Origin: Lucinisca nassula
Taxonomy: Eukaryota > Mollusca > Bivalvia > Lucinida > Lucinidae
Reading direction: 5' to 3'
DNA: 64,000 bases
Assembly: GCA_963580285.1 (NCBI GenBank)
Contig: OY757017.1
Location: forward strand, 115,035,527 to 115,099,526
Below, one piece after another: positions 53,185-64,000 of this stretch (position 1 is its first letter; every line of letters starts with the position of its first letter). Under the pieces are notes generated by a model that was not told the origin of the DNA, made no database searches, and saw only the letters and a list, made by a program, of their open reading frames with translations. Made by a program: the position numbers and the translations under genes.

Positions 53185-53972
53185 GTGAGTATGAAGTTTC
53201 ATGAAGGCAGGCCAAATACTTCTGGAAATGTGGTCAAGGTTAAGTTTTTTGGTTAATTTTTCGAAAAATAGGTCAAAGTTCAAAGGTCAAGGTCACAGGT
53301 CAAAAAGCGTGGTATGACTGAAAAGGTCTTGTCCCAAGGAACATTCATGTGAAGTTGGAAGGCTCTGTTGTGAATAGTATTGAAAAAAGAGACAAAAACA
53401 ATTTAAAAAAAAACGGAGAGAAAAGGGGAGATAATCCAATCAAATTGCAAGATGGAGTTATAAAACTTGTAGGGAATGTAGCTCTTGTGATGGTGAGTAT
53501 GTGTATGAAGTTTCATGAAGGTAGGCCAAATACTTTTGGAAATATGGTCAAGGTTAAGGTTTTCGGTTAAATTTTCGAAAAATAGGTCAAAGTTCAAAGG
53601 TCAAGGTCACAGATCAAACAGTGTGGTATCACTGAAAAGGTCTTGTCCCAAGGAACATTCATGTGAAGTTTGAAGGCTCTGTTGTGAATAGTATTAAAAT
53701 GAGAGCAAAAAATGTGTTTCAGAAAAAAATTGGAAAAGGGGAGATAATTCAGCCAAAATCAACAATGTTGTTATGGTCCTTGGTCAAAATGTAGCTCTTG
53801 TGATGATGAGTGTGTGTATGAAGTTTCATGAGGCTAGGTCTAATACTTTTTAAGTTATAGCCAAGGTTAAGTTTTTTTGGAACGACGACGCCAGACGACG
53901 ACAACGACAACGCAGACGCCGGAGTGATGACAATAGCTCGAAAGTTTTTTTTTCAAAAAACAGACGAGCTAA
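53185..53972 (+). mobile_element. H element with ~314-bp units
   Basis: About two and a half units with ATGAAGTTTCATGAAG starting near 53191, 53505 and 53818 (spacing 313-314). Units carry GGTCAAGGTCACAGGTCAAA and AAGGTCTTGTCCCAAGGAAC. A (GACGAC)-rich microsatellite (53881-53925) and CAGACGAGCTAA end (CTAA at 53969-53972) follow. A conserved head was not found, so the element is probably 5'-truncated. Confidence 0.7.
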
Positions 53973-54107
53973 AAAAAGGATCCGCTGCTCCTTGCTCCCA
54001 ACTTGTACAAGAAATAAATTCCTTCCTTCTGCTTCAAACGAGTAGGCTCTAAAGACAATTGCAGACAAGGTGTAAAAGAAGCAAAGAAAAAAAATTCATT
54101 CCTTCAA

Positions 54108-54275
54108 CCCTTATCCCAATGAACATGACTACCCCTACCTTTCATACAGTGTAGAAGTCATCTGATCAGGATCTACACTGTTTGTCATTCAGTTTGCCTA
54201 TTTGAATAAATAAATTACATCAAGTAATTTGATTGCTTGTGGGCATAGCTAAATTAATTTATGCAGCAGGAGTCA
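54108..54275. mobile_element. M4-family MITE, reverse-like diverged copy
   Basis: CAACCCTTATCCCAATGAAC at the left, CAGTGTAGAAGTCATCTGAT hairpin, then AAATTACATCAAGTAATTTG, the complement of the family's other half. Confidence 0.65.
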
Positions 54276-54494
54276 GCCAGTAATGACAAAGGAGATAACA
54301 CTGTTTGAAAGAAGCAAATAAATAAATTAAAATCAAAAACGAGTTCCTTTAAGAGCAATGAAAACATTCATAAGAAAGAAGATGGGTCATACTACATATT
54401 TCGGCTAATAAAACCTCATCAGTGACCCTGTAATGATCCGGCAAAGAAAGCCAGAGGAAACATACTGCAATTTAGCGAATACTATTCTTAAACT

Positions 54495-54700
54495 TTAACC
54501 CATTTTGTACCAGAAACCCCAAAACGGGTAATTGGCAAACAGTGCAGGCCCAGATCAGACGCCTCATCTGCGGCATCTGATCAGGGCCTACACAGTTTGC
54601 AAAAAGTTCAGCTATATTCCAAATAAATTTAAAAGACATCTGACACCCCTTAATTTTGAAATGGACTCCTGCAAATTAAAATGGGGAAGATTCCATTTGG
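54495..54700. mobile_element. M3-family MITE, reverse orientation
   Basis: TTAACCCATTTTGTACCAGA at the left, hairpin GTGCAGGCCCAGATCAGACG with GGCATCTGATCAGGGCCT, then the complement of the GGAGTCCATTT half; the right end (CCATTTGGTCCAAAATATGG) is decayed. Confidence 0.8.
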
Positions 54701-55062
54701 TCCAAAATATGGGTATGAGTCAGCCCCAAATGACAGGGGATAAAACACTGTTTTAAAGAGTTGCCTCCCTTAGCAATGAGAAATGAATCCATTCCCTGTT
54801 AGGCTACAGCTACTGCAAGCAAAAATCACTCCACTGCTAAATTTCTATCATATCTATGCAATTTTATGTACATTTCTATAAATATGTTGTGCTTCTAAAA
54901 ATACTAATTGACTGCCAGCAGTCAAGTGCAGCTTATACACAAGTCTAAAATGGGAGAAATTAGTTCTTAAAGCTCCTATCACAACACTAGCTGACAAAAC
55001 TTTCCAATTTTTTTTATCATTGTTTTAGAGCTAACAGACTATTTGCATGAACTGTCAACCTT
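54701..55062. other. Non-coding stretch
   Basis: No gene or recognised repeat. Confidence 0.4.
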
Positions 55063-55303
55063 AATTGAGTCCCGCCAAGCGAATTTGTGTCTTCGAGCAT
55101 TCCGTCATGACAAATTCTAACTGCGCTTGCCCAGCCATTCAGAGGGGCCAGGGACATGGCTTTCTGTCTGAAGGTTCCTCTTGATTCACTGCTTGTAAAA
55201 GCAAGCAGCAAAGGTTCTGGCGAGACTGTGCGGATGCGCAAGCTCGCCTGAACCTTTGCTGCTCGCATAGGCGATAAGTACCAAAATCGCTTGACGGGGG
55301 CCC
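55063..55303. mobile_element. M8-family MITE, inverted copy
   Basis: Ends TGAGTCCCGCCAAGCGAATT and CAAAATCGCTTGACGGGGGC, an inverted pair. The centre is a hairpin of GCAGCAAAGGTTCTGGCGAG with CTCGCCTGAACCTTTGCTGC around TGCGGATGCGCA. Closely similar to 50987-51226 in opposite orientation. Confidence 0.85.
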
Positions 55304-55474
55304 AATTGCTTTGAAAACAACAATAAAACAATATTTGAAAGTGTTATCTGCTCTTGCTGTGCTTGTTACATTTAGTTTTACATATCAAAGCCTGTAGCAA
55401 ATCATAGAAAGTGTGATTTCAGAATTTGGAATAAAATCATTTTATATAAACTTTTTATCATATGAAGTCGCCGT

Positions 55475-55780
55475 AATCCACTAGAGGATTAAATAAGCAA
55501 ATTAGATAGATACGCCCCGTAACATTACAGGTATGACGTCCTTAATGTCACGTTTACTAATGGCGCAGCATTGACATTTTTTTTAGAAAATCGTGAATAA
55601 AATGCTTTTTAAATGTCATATGATAAATAGAATCTTGCATTTGTGTTCATGTATTATTGAATTTATTAAACTCGCTGAGGAAAGGGATAAAATGCTCGGC
55701 GAAGCCTCACATTTTATTCCTTTTCCTCAATTTGTTTAATAATTTCAATAATACATGAACACTCATGTAAGATAGTCTAT
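55475..55780. mobile_element. M9-family foldback element, inverted copy
   Basis: TAATCCACTAGAGGATTA at the left, then ATAGAATCTTGCATTTGTG and the hairpin GTTCATGTATTATTGAATTT... GGGATAAAATGCTC against its complement ending CAATAATACATGAACAC. Same content as 19700-19990. Confidence 0.8.
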
Positions 55781-56155
55781 TTATAACAAAGTTCATTAAA
55801 ACACAGTTTGGGTTATAACAAGGTTTAAAGATGGATCCTAAAAATGGTTACAATAAAAATCCTAAAAATTGGGACACCTTGAGTACTTACTGCAAATCTC
55901 CTAAATGTTTTGATCCAGCGAGGACTCTAAAAGGTGCAGACAGAATGGCTAACAGTGAAGACCCTGATCAGACTGCTCCTGCAGTCTGATCTGGTCTGCA
56001 CTGTTTGCCAAGGCCTATCTGTCCCAAAACTTAGGATCATAATTACATTTTTTGTTTGGATATAACATGGTTGTTTAACAAACAGAGTTTCTGCTTTGGA
56101 TCCTTTCAATTTTGTTATAAGCAGATTGCGGTGTACCATGATAAGAAAAGACATG

Positions 56156-56632
56156 TTTACCCAATTTTGTACCAAGTGGAATCTTCCACCTTATATATAG
56201 CACAAATCCATTTTAAATATTGGGGTGTCAGATTGTGTTTGCTTCAAAATTTATTTGGACAATGGCAGAACTTTTTACAAACAGTGTAGGCCCTGATCAA
56301 GTGCCACGTTTTGCAGCATCTGATCTGGGCCTGCACTGTTTACCAATAACAATTTAAATTTGGGGTTTTTGGTACAAAATCAGTTGTTGTTTTTTGGTTT
56401 TTGGTTTTACAGCCCTTTCAAGATTATTTCACTCATATCGAGTCAATCGTTAATCAGGTGGGGGAAAACCAGAGTACCCATAGAAAAAACCCACCTGACC
56501 TTCCGTTGCAGAACTTGGCGTCTCACATGTGACCCGAGCGAGGCTCGAACCCTCAGCGGTGAGAGACCTAATGTTTAAGAGTCAGCGCTCTTATCCACTA
56601 GGCCACGGAGGCCCGTACAAAATCAGTTAAAA
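56156..56632. mobile_element. M3-family MITE split by SINE-B
   Basis: Left end TTTACCCAATTTTGTACC at 56156; right end GTACAAAATCAGTTAA at about 56615-56630. SINE-B at 56386-56614 inserted at the right end and duplicated part of it. Confidence 0.8.
56386..56614 (-). mobile_element. SINE-B copy with 14-bp target duplication
   Basis: Minus-oriented copy with A/B boxes near its right end (complements of TGGCCTAGTGG and GGTTCGAGCCTCG). GTACAAAATCAGTT is exact at 56372-56385 and 56615-56628. Confidence 0.95.
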
Positions 56633-56706
56633 AATATTGAGGATACATGTAAAAGTAGGGGTACTTCTTGCTGACTTCTCATTAAATGAGCATGTGCTGA
56701 AACCTA

Positions 56707-56938
56707 TTAAAGGGAATGGGAACACCTTCAGGGGAGGTAACTCCTGCAAATGTATTTTTGTCTCCCATGTCAATCGGGGCCAACTCTTGAAGGAAAGAAT
56801 TTGCTCCTGAGGAGAAATTCTTTCCTATAAGAGTAGACCCCTTTTTCAGTGGGACAGGGCTTATAGAAAAGCATAATAAAGGAAGTCTCCCTTTGAAAAA
56901 TGGTGGACAAATCTGCCAGGTGTTCCCATTCCCCTTAA
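56707..56938. mobile_element. P-family MITE flanked by TTAA
   Basis: TTAA at 56707-56710 and 56935-56938; ends AAGGGAATGGGAACACC inverted. The central palindrome is slightly decayed (GAGGAGAAATTCTTTCC). Confidence 0.88.
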
Positions 56939-57947
56939 AATATGCAAAAGACAACAATATAGAATTCAATAGCTATTCATAAACATAGGCAAAACATGAA
57001 ACTAAAGACCCTTTCCTCTAACACCCAAATAAAATCTGATAAAATGAACAGTCTCTCTCTGTAAAATGTATATTAATGGAAAATAATGTACACAGGTATT
57101 AAGTTTAATAATAAACATTGCTAGATACTTAACATATAATCATGAACAAAATGTTTCATAAACAACAGAAAGGCAAACAGTTGTTATGGTAACAGTAGCT
57201 ATGATAACCATTGCTATGTTGTTATCAAATATCAGTCATTTATATTGCAATGGAACCAAGCAACACATGACAAATGTAGAAGAAAAATAACCATCACAGG
57301 TCCATGAGAGAACCATGTCATATACAAAATTTATGTTAAAATGATAATTGTTACACTGATGCTCTTGGGTAGATAAGAGTTGTATGCCCCTTGATAGGCA
57401 ACAACCTCCTTATAACACTGTAGTTTGGACTCCAAAGTGGAAACCATCTGAGGTAAACAATTGTGTTACATCCAAACAAAAGTGCATTTCTATATAAGCT
57501 GTACATTTTTGGTGCAAAAATGTAGAGATCATACAAAAAAATGACCATTTATACCATTTATGGTCATTTTCTATATAATCTGTACATTTTTGGTGTATAG
57601 ATCTAGCTTTTAACCATGTCGTATCCAAAAACATCATGTAATGAACAGTGGTATAAAGAGGTATAGGTGTATATATGAATTACATTTTGATTGGTGAGAC
57701 TTCTACTAATCAAATGAACTTTAAGAGTAAACCTTGCATTCTGAATGGTGTAAAGTCTACTTATCAAATGAATGATATGAGTAAAACAACTCAAGAGTTT
57801 GCACTTTTAAAAAAATTTCCAAGTCAAAATCTGTTATCTAAACTGGTGATGGTTCATTTTAGAAGAAATGACTATAAAAAAAACAACAACATCAAAATGT
57901 GTCAAAGATGGATTTCTTTGTGTACAATTGATTGTTTTCATAAGTCT
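56939..57947. other. Non-coding stretch
   Basis: About 1 kb without a gene. A diverged repeat of CTATATAAGCTGTACATTTT and CTATATAATCTGTACATTTT lies at about 57490 and 57572, with a hairpin AATGACCATTTATACCATTTATGG between. Confidence 0.5.
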
Positions 57948-58224
57948 CATTACGAAAACACGCCTATATAATTTTGACCCCCTATAACCCCACTTTTATA
58001 CAGTAAAACTGGGGTTTGCAGGGGTATACATTATTTTCCTTATTCCTGCTCTAAGGCACAGGTTTTGGTTCTCATTATACCACCTCAGCGAGGCGGTTCT
58101 AACGAGTTCCCACAACCTATGTTCCGAGCAGAAATAAGAAAAAAATCGTAATTTCTCATAAGAAAATTTTCATTTTTTGGAGGTTAAATTTTTAATATAT
58201 TTAGATAGGCGTGTTTCCGTAACG
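57948..58224. mobile_element. M1-family MITE
   Basis: Ends CATTACGAAAACACGCCTAT and GATAGGCGTGTTTCCGTAACG. The central palindrome is imperfect (CCACCTCAGCGAGGCGGTTC). Confidence 0.87.
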
Positions 58225-58371
58225 TATACAACAGACCAAAATAATACATTTAACTTATAAACTGTTAACGTAAAACCAGAAGTGCAGCGAAACATAGATG
58301 CCGGCCAAAACGTAATGCGACTGCTGAACATTATGATAACACCCATGTTGTCTCCCTTATCTCGGATGAAA

Positions 58372-58602
58372 TACGGGCCTCCGTGGCCTAGTGGTTAAGA
58401 GCACTGACTCTTGATCATTAGGTCTCTCACCGCTGTGGTTCAAGCCATGCTCGGGTCACATGTGAGATGCCAAGTTCTGCAACGGAAGGTCAGGTGGTTT
58501 TTGTCCTGGTACTCTGGTTTTCGCCCACCTCTGATTAACAATCGGCTCGATATGAGTGAAATAATCTTTAATGGGCCGTAAAACCAAAACCAAAAAAAAA
58601 AA
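58372..58602 (+). mobile_element. SINE-B copy with 13-bp target duplication
   Basis: Plus copy with A box TGGCCTAGTGG and B box GGTTCAAGCC, poly(A)-rich tail. ATCTCGGATGAAA is exact at 58359-58371 and 58603-58615. Confidence 0.96.
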
Positions 58603-58628
58603 ATCTCGGATGAAAATGTTCCAATATA

Positions 58629-58814
58629 CAGTAAAACTCTGCTATTTGAGACTTATTCTGCTTTAAAAAGCTTATTTAGAAAAGTTATTCTTTCTTTGTG
58701 TTTTCAGCACACAGGGTCCTCTGGTCAGAGACCACCTTTGGGACTGTTCAAAAGTGGTCTTAAAGACCACTTTTGAACAGTCCCAAAGGTGGTCTTAATA
58801 TAGGAATTTTACCG
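58629..58814. mobile_element. M5 mariner-type MITE
   Basis: Flanked by TA (58627-58628, 58815-58816). Ends CAGTAAAACTCTGCTATTTG and, as complement, CGGTAAAATTCCTATATTAA. The interior holds a near-perfect palindrome at 58719-58797: GACCACCTTTGGGACTGTTC and its complement. Confidence 0.8.
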
Positions 58815-58834
58815 TATTCCTTATTTATAGTGCA

Positions 58835-59005
58835 ATACATATAGTGACTGTTGGTGCTCATTAGAACCACCTCATTGAGGTGGTTTTAATGAATACCCAT
58901 AATTTATATGTTTTTGAGCAACAATAAGGAAAATAATAAGTACCCTAATAAACCCCACTCGACTCTATACAAAGTTGGGTTTGGAGGGGTATTCATTATA
59001 TGGCC
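58835..59005. mobile_element. M1-family MITE, old copy
   Basis: Diverged palindrome ATTAGAACCACCTCATTGAG with GAGGTGGTTTTAATG, then AATAAACCCCACTCGACTC. The terminal sequences are lost. Confidence 0.6.
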
Positions 59006-59326
59006 TTATTAATCTGATTAAATAGTCCGCGAGAAGTGTTTGGTGAGTAATGTAAACCCAGATCAGAGCCCATGGTCAAGCTGTTTAATACCAAAGATGC
59101 CTTTAGATAAAGATATAAAGATGGCAAATATGCTAATATTTTTGTTGTAAAAATCATTTGATTTGTGAGTAGCTTTGCAAAAACTGCTCACATTTTTCAG
59201 TAAAAATATCAGCATATTTTTGCTGCAAAAAAGAGTAGCTTTTGCAAAAGCTGATCACACTTTTTGACAAAAAAATACCAGCATAATATTTTTGCTGTAA
59301 AATTGTGAGTAGCTTTTGCATTTATA

Positions 59327-59940
59327 ACAAGAGGCTCAATGAGCCTAAACCGCTCACCTGAGGAACTTAAGTTTTAACAATTCACAGACTTGAATACTAA
59401 ATCTGCTAATAGAATCCAGCCAATTGACCCTTACAGGATATAAGTCATGATTATTGCATTGCATTCCAAGTTTGAGACTTCTAGCTTCTATAGTTCCTGA
59501 GAAATCTTTGACGAAAATTTAACATTGGTCAAAATGGAGAGAAAGAAGAATGAAAGAACAGATGAACAAATAAGCTGAGAAAGCCCAATGTCTCTTACAC
59601 AAAATAAGTCATCATTATTCTATTGAATACCAAATTTGATGCTTCTAGCTTTTATAGTTCCTGAGAAATCTTTGATTAAAAATTTAACATTGGTCTATTG
59701 TCTCTATATGGAGAGAAAGAAGAATGAAGGAACAAATGAACCAGACTAGCTCCAAAACCTAATGCAGCCTTTCCCCTTGCCCAATGGTGCTACACATAAA
59801 ATTTAAACAAGATTGGTCGACTGCCTTCTGAGATATGCTTCATTGAAAGTGTGGACGACGGATGGACGGACGACAGACGACGGACTCCGGAGCCTTGGTA
59901 TACTATCGGCTCACTGGAGCCTTTGGCTCAGGTGAGCTAA
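59327..59940 (+). mobile_element. H element 3, short
   Basis: Head ACAAGAGGCTCAATGAGCC, then CGCTCACCTGAGG; two diverged ~190-bp units (ATTGCATTCCAAGTTTGAGA, CTGAGAAATCTTTGA); CAGCCTTTCCCCTTGCCC; a GGACGACGG microsatellite (59851-59885); hairpin CTCACTGGAGCCTTTGGCTC and AGGTGAGCTAA ending at 59940. A complete small example of the H design. Confidence 0.8.
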
Positions 59941-62514
59941 AAATTCAAGTCGCTATTTCTGTCACAACATTTTCCCTACGTTAAGTCTATGGGCAAATTT
60001 TTTTGTCTCTCAAGGTCATGTAACTCCGAGGTCAATATTCCGATTCAGCCCAAAATCGAACTTAACCGAGATTTTATGCCTGTCCTCGTTACCTGCAAGT
60101 TTGAAGCTGATCTGAATAAAAATAAAGTTGCTATCGTGGTCACAACGTATTTTTTTATGCTCAAGGGCAGGTAACTCCAAGGCAGATATTCCGATTCGGC
60201 CCAAAATCGAACTTAACCGAGATTTTATGTCTGTCCTCGTTACCTGCAAGTTTGAAGCTGATCTGAAAAAAATTCAAGTCGCTATCGTAGTCGCAACATT
60301 TTCCCTAATTAAGTCTATGGGCAAATTTTTTGTCGCTCAAGGTCACGTAACTCCGAGGTCAATATTCCGATTTGGCCCAAAATTGAACTTAACCGAGATT
60401 TTATGCCTGTCCTTGTTACCTGCAAGTTTGAAGCTGATATGAATAAAAATAAAGTTGCTATCGTGGTCACAACGTATTTTTTTATGCTCAAGGACAGGTA
60501 ACTCCAAGGCAAATAATCCGATTCGGCCCAAAATCGAACTTAACCGAGATTTTATGTCTGTCCTCGTTACCTGCAAGTTTGAAGCTGATCTGAAAAAAAT
60601 TCAAGTCGCTATCGTAGTCACAACATTTTCCCTATGTAAAGTCTATGGGCAAATTTTTTGTCGCTCAAGGTCATCTAACCCCGAGGTCAATATTCCAATT
60701 CGAACTTAACTGAGATTTTATGCCTGTCCACATTACCTGCAAGTTTGAAGCTGATCTGAATAAAAATAAAGTTGCTATCGTGGTCACAACATATTTTTTT
60801 ATGCTCAAGGGCAGGTAACTCCAAGGCAAATAATCCGATTCGGCCCAAAATCTAACTTAACCGAGATTTTATGTCTGTCCTCGTTACCTGCAAGTTTGAA
60901 GCTGATCTGAAAAAAATTCAAGTCGCTATCATAGTCACAACATTTTCCCTATGTTAAGTCTATGGGCAAATTTTTTGTCGCTCAAGGTCACGTAACTCCG
61001 AGGTCAATATTCCGATTCGGCCCAAAATCGAACTTAACCAGGATTTTATGCCTGTCCTCGTTACCTGCAAGTTTGAAGCTGATCTGAATAAAAATAAAGT
61101 TGCTTTCGTGGTCACAACGTATTTTTTCATGCTCAAGGGCAGGTAACTCCAAGGCAAATAATCCGATTCGGCCCAAAATCTAACTTAACCAAGATTTTTG
61201 TGTCTGTCCTCGTTACCTGCAAGTTTGAAGCTGATCTGAAAAAAATTCAAGTCGCTATCGTAGTCACAACATTTTCCCTATGTTAAGTCTATGGGCAAAT
61301 TTTTTGTCGCTCAAGGTCACGTAACTCCGAGGTCAATATTCCGATTCTGCCCAAAATCAAACTTAACCGAGATTTTATGCCTGTCCTCGTTACTAGCTAC
61401 AGTGATGACAACATTTTCCCCATGTTAAGTCGATAGGCAATTTTTCGGGCGCTCAAGGGGACGTAACTCTTGAGTGAATTATCTGATTCGGCCCAAAATC
61501 GAACTTGACCGAGATTTTATGCCTGTACTGGTTATCTGCAAGAATGAAGTCGATCAGAAAAAAATTGACGGAGCTAGAGTGATGACAAGCTTTTTCCTAT
61601 GTGAAGTCTATGGGAGCTAGATGTTGCCATGGCAACCAGAGTTCCACTCAGATCTGCCTGAAAACCTAATGAAGCCTTTCCACTTGCCCAATAATGCGAC
61701 ACATGAAATTTGATCAAAGTTGGCCAAGTAGTCTTTAAGATATACATTTTTGAAATTCCCATTAACCCTAATGCAAAAGCACACAAGGGCAGGTAACTCC
61801 TAAGTGAATGATCAGATTCTGCCAGTTATCGAACTTGACCGAGATTTCATGGCTGTGCTGGTTATCTGCAAGAATAAAGCCAATCTGAAAATAATTGAAG
61901 CAGCTACGGTGATGACAACTTTCTCCCCATGTTAAGTCAATAGGCAATTTTTTCAACGCTCAAGGGCACGTAACTCCTGAGTGAATAATCCGATTCCGCC
62001 CAAAATCGAACTTGATCGAGATTTCATGCCTGTCCTCGTTATCTGCAAGAATGAAGTCGATCAGAAAAAAATTGACGGAGCTAGAGTGATGACAAGCTTT
62101 TTCCTAACGCTCAAGGGCACGTAACTCCTGAGTGAATAATCCGATTCCGCCCAAAATCAAACTTGATCGAGATTTCATGCCTGTCCTCGTTATCTGCAAG
62201 AATGAAGTCGATCAGAAAAAAATTGACGGAGCTAGAGTGATGACAAACTTTTTCCTATGTTAAGTCTATGGGAGCTATTTGTTGCCATGGCAACCAGAGT
62301 TCCAATCCGATCTGCCCGAAAACAGTATGCAGCCTTTCCCCCTACCTGATAATGATTCACATGAAATTTGATCAAGATTGGCACACTGGTTCCGGAGATA
62401 TACTTCTTTGAAAGTGTGGACGACGGACGACGACGAGGACGACGACGACGGACGACGGACGCCGGCTCGTGGTATACTAATACCTCACATGAGCCTTCGG
62501 CTCAGGTGAGCTAA
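59941..62514 (+). mobile_element. H element 4 with two-monomer higher-order array
   Basis: Starts directly after element 3 without its own head. Between about 59945 and 61400, monomers of 151 and 176 bases alternate. GCAAGTTTGAAGCTGA occurs at about 60095, 60246, 60422, 60573, 60739, 60890, 61067 and 61219, giving 151, 176, 151, 166, 151, 177, 152. More diverged units follow to 62260, then TTGCCATGGCAACCAGAGTT, a (GACGAC)n microsatellite (62418-62462) and hairpin GAGCCTTCGGCTCAGGTGAG with CTAA at 62511-62514. Head-to-tail with element 3. Confidence 0.78.
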
Positions 62515-62930
62515 TAATGCAGAACTAGAATTTGTTTTTCTACAAAAACACAGATGTCTCCCCCGTTTTTGACTGCTAAGTATAACCTTGACATTGGAGG
62601 TATTGAGCTGGGTCTTGTGTGCAACACATCATCTACTGAAGATGAACATTTCTTCATAGTAACTTTAAAAATGTTCATAGAAAAATAAAAAAGTTATTGG
62701 CCGTAAACAAAAAAAGCACTTTTTTACATTTGACCTCTAAGTATGGCCTTGACCTTTGCGGTACAACACATCGTCTCATGATGGTTAACATTTCTGCCAA
62801 GTAATTTCATAATCCATCAAAGAATAAGGAAGTAATTGACTGTCCTTTTTTTACCTTTGACCTCTAGGTATGACCTTGACATTGGAGGTATGGACCTTGG
62901 TCTTGCACATGACTCATGGTCCAACTTTCA
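62515..62930. other. Non-coding stretch with decayed repeat units
   Basis: No gene. Diverged units with TTTGACCTCTAAGTATGGCC and GACATTGGAGGTAT recur about every 150 bases, probably an old tandem array. Confidence 0.5.
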
Positions 62931-64000
62931 AGCCTCTAGCTCCAACAGTTTTAGAGATATCTTGCTGACAAGATTTTATTAAAAAAATTCAAAGGGCAAT
63001 AACTCTTGAAAGGGGCATAATCCGGATGAGAAAAAAATATGTGTCAGTTATTTTCCATTAGGAATGCATATATGAAATTTCAAAACCATAGCATACACAG
63101 TTCTAAAGTTATGCTATGCATCACTTTTAGCATTCATTACAATGGGCACAAATTACCAAAATGACCAAGGGCCATAACTCGCAAAGTATTTTTCGGAATT
63201 TTGTCAAAAGTTAATCAGTTCATATACTCATCACCACCAATATACTCAACAACTTTCAAGGCTCTAGCTCCAATAGTGTTTGAGATATTTTGCTGACAAG
63301 ATTTTATTAAAAAAATTTCAAAGGGCAATAACTCTTGAAAGGGGCATAATCCGGACGAGAAAAAAAATACGCGTCAGCTAATTTTTCATCAGGAACCCAT
63401 ATATGAAATTTCAAAACCCTAGCATACACGGTTCTAAAGTTATGCTATGCATCACTTTTAGCATACATTACAATGGGCACAAATTACCAAAATGACAAAG
63501 GGCCATAACTCAAAAAGTATTTTTTGAGATTTTGTCAAAAGTTAATCAGTTCATCTACTCATCACCACCAATATATTCACCAACTTTCAAGCCTCTAGCT
63601 CCAATAGTTTTTGAGATATCTTGCTGACAAGATTTTATTAAAAAAAATTCAAAGGGCAATAACTCTTGAAAGGGGCAAAATCCTTACGAGAAAAAAAAAT
63701 ATGCGTCAGCTTATTTTCCATCAGCAATGCATATATGAAATTTCAAAATTATAGCATACACCGTTCTAAAGTTATGCTATGCATCACTTTTAGCATACAT
63801 TACAATGGGCACAAATTACCAAAATGACAAAGGGCCATAACTCACAAAGTATTTTTTGGAATTTTGTCATAAGTTAATCAGTTCATCTACTCATCACCAA
63901 CAAGCTATTCACCAACTTTCAAGGCTCTAGCTCCAATAGTTTTTGAGATATCTTGCTGACAAAATTTTATTAAAAATATTTCAAAGGGCAATAACTCTTG
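62931..64000. repeat. ~331-bp tandem repeat running off the window
   Basis: AAAGGGCAATAACTCTTGAA at about 62991, 63320, 63651 and 63983 gives a 329-332 base period. Units contain TTCTAAAGTTATGCTATGCA and AAAGTTAATCAGTTCATCTA. A single unit of the same sequence lies in the H-type insertion at 43970-44290. Confidence 0.9.

Noticed and set aside
60016..61176. Repeated ~65-80 residue frames on both strands
   Set aside because: Products of the alternating tandem monomers, open on both strands without protein-like constraint.

Overview
The window looks like repeat-packed, AT-rich intergenic DNA from a marine mollusc, most likely a bivalve. Three things point there: short retroposons ending in GGGACGTTAAACCTCAAAT plus (CAAA)n, elements that begin ACAAGAGGCCCATGGGCC and end in a hairpin plus AGGTGAGCTAA with internal tandem arrays (the pearl / Helentron-associated type of bivalves), and many palindromic MITEs. 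No host protein-coding gene can be supported with confidence. What follows is mainly an annotation of mobile elements and their nesting.

Layout. 0.3-7.6 kb: a foldback palindrome, a (TC)n microsatellite, a complete but frameshifted Tc1-type transposon (2112-3950), a 540-bp MITE and a hAT-type MITE. 7.9-11.0 kb: a decayed LINE on the minus strand, split by an insertion that is itself split by a 1.4-kb hAT derivative with a perfect 8-bp target duplication. 11.4-16.6 kb: tRNA-derived SINEs, a LINE tail, and a ~142-bp tandem array broken by a GC-rich 1,270-bp insertion (13769-15038). That insertion has a 13-bp target duplication and an unrecognised reading frame with two in-frame TAG codons. 20.8-28.2 kb: two large array-bearing elements in tail-to-tail inverted orientation (146-bp units), then ~330-bp repeats. 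28.2-32.2 kb: MITEs and SINEs. 32341-39651: a nearly intact Ty3/Gypsy LTR retrotransposon on the minus strand. 40-48 kb: dense palindromic MITEs and SINEs, several with exact target duplications. 48.3-50.5 kb: an element with twelve ~167-bp units. 50.5-59 kb: more TTAA-flanked MITEs and SINEs. 59.3-64 kb: further array-bearing elements, including a two-monomer (151+176 bp) higher-order repeat.

The Ty3 element is the best-supported coding object. Its LTRs differ by two substitutions and a 2-base indel, and it has a CTGT target duplication, a primer-binding site, a TATA box and one gag-pol frame with all catalytic residues. A separate 280-codon zinc-finger frame (ORF3) lies where an env gene would sit. 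A good splice acceptor lies directly before the ORF3 start and a good donor lies in the leader before gag, which suggests ORF3 is made from a spliced message. The end of pol shows a probable single-base break in a run of seven A's.

Family names used below are labels for this window only. SINE-A: ~300-bp retroposon without obvious tRNA boxes. SINE-B to SINE-E: tRNA-like heads. M1: MITE with ACACGCCTATA ends and a central CGAGGCGGTTCTAAC palindrome. P: TTAA-flanked MITE with GGGGAATGGGAACACC ends. M3: TTAACCC-TTTTGTACC ends. M4: TTAACCCTTATC ends. M5: TA-flanked mariner-type MITE. M7, M8, M9: other two-copy MITEs. H: array-bearing pearl/Helentron-associated-like elements.
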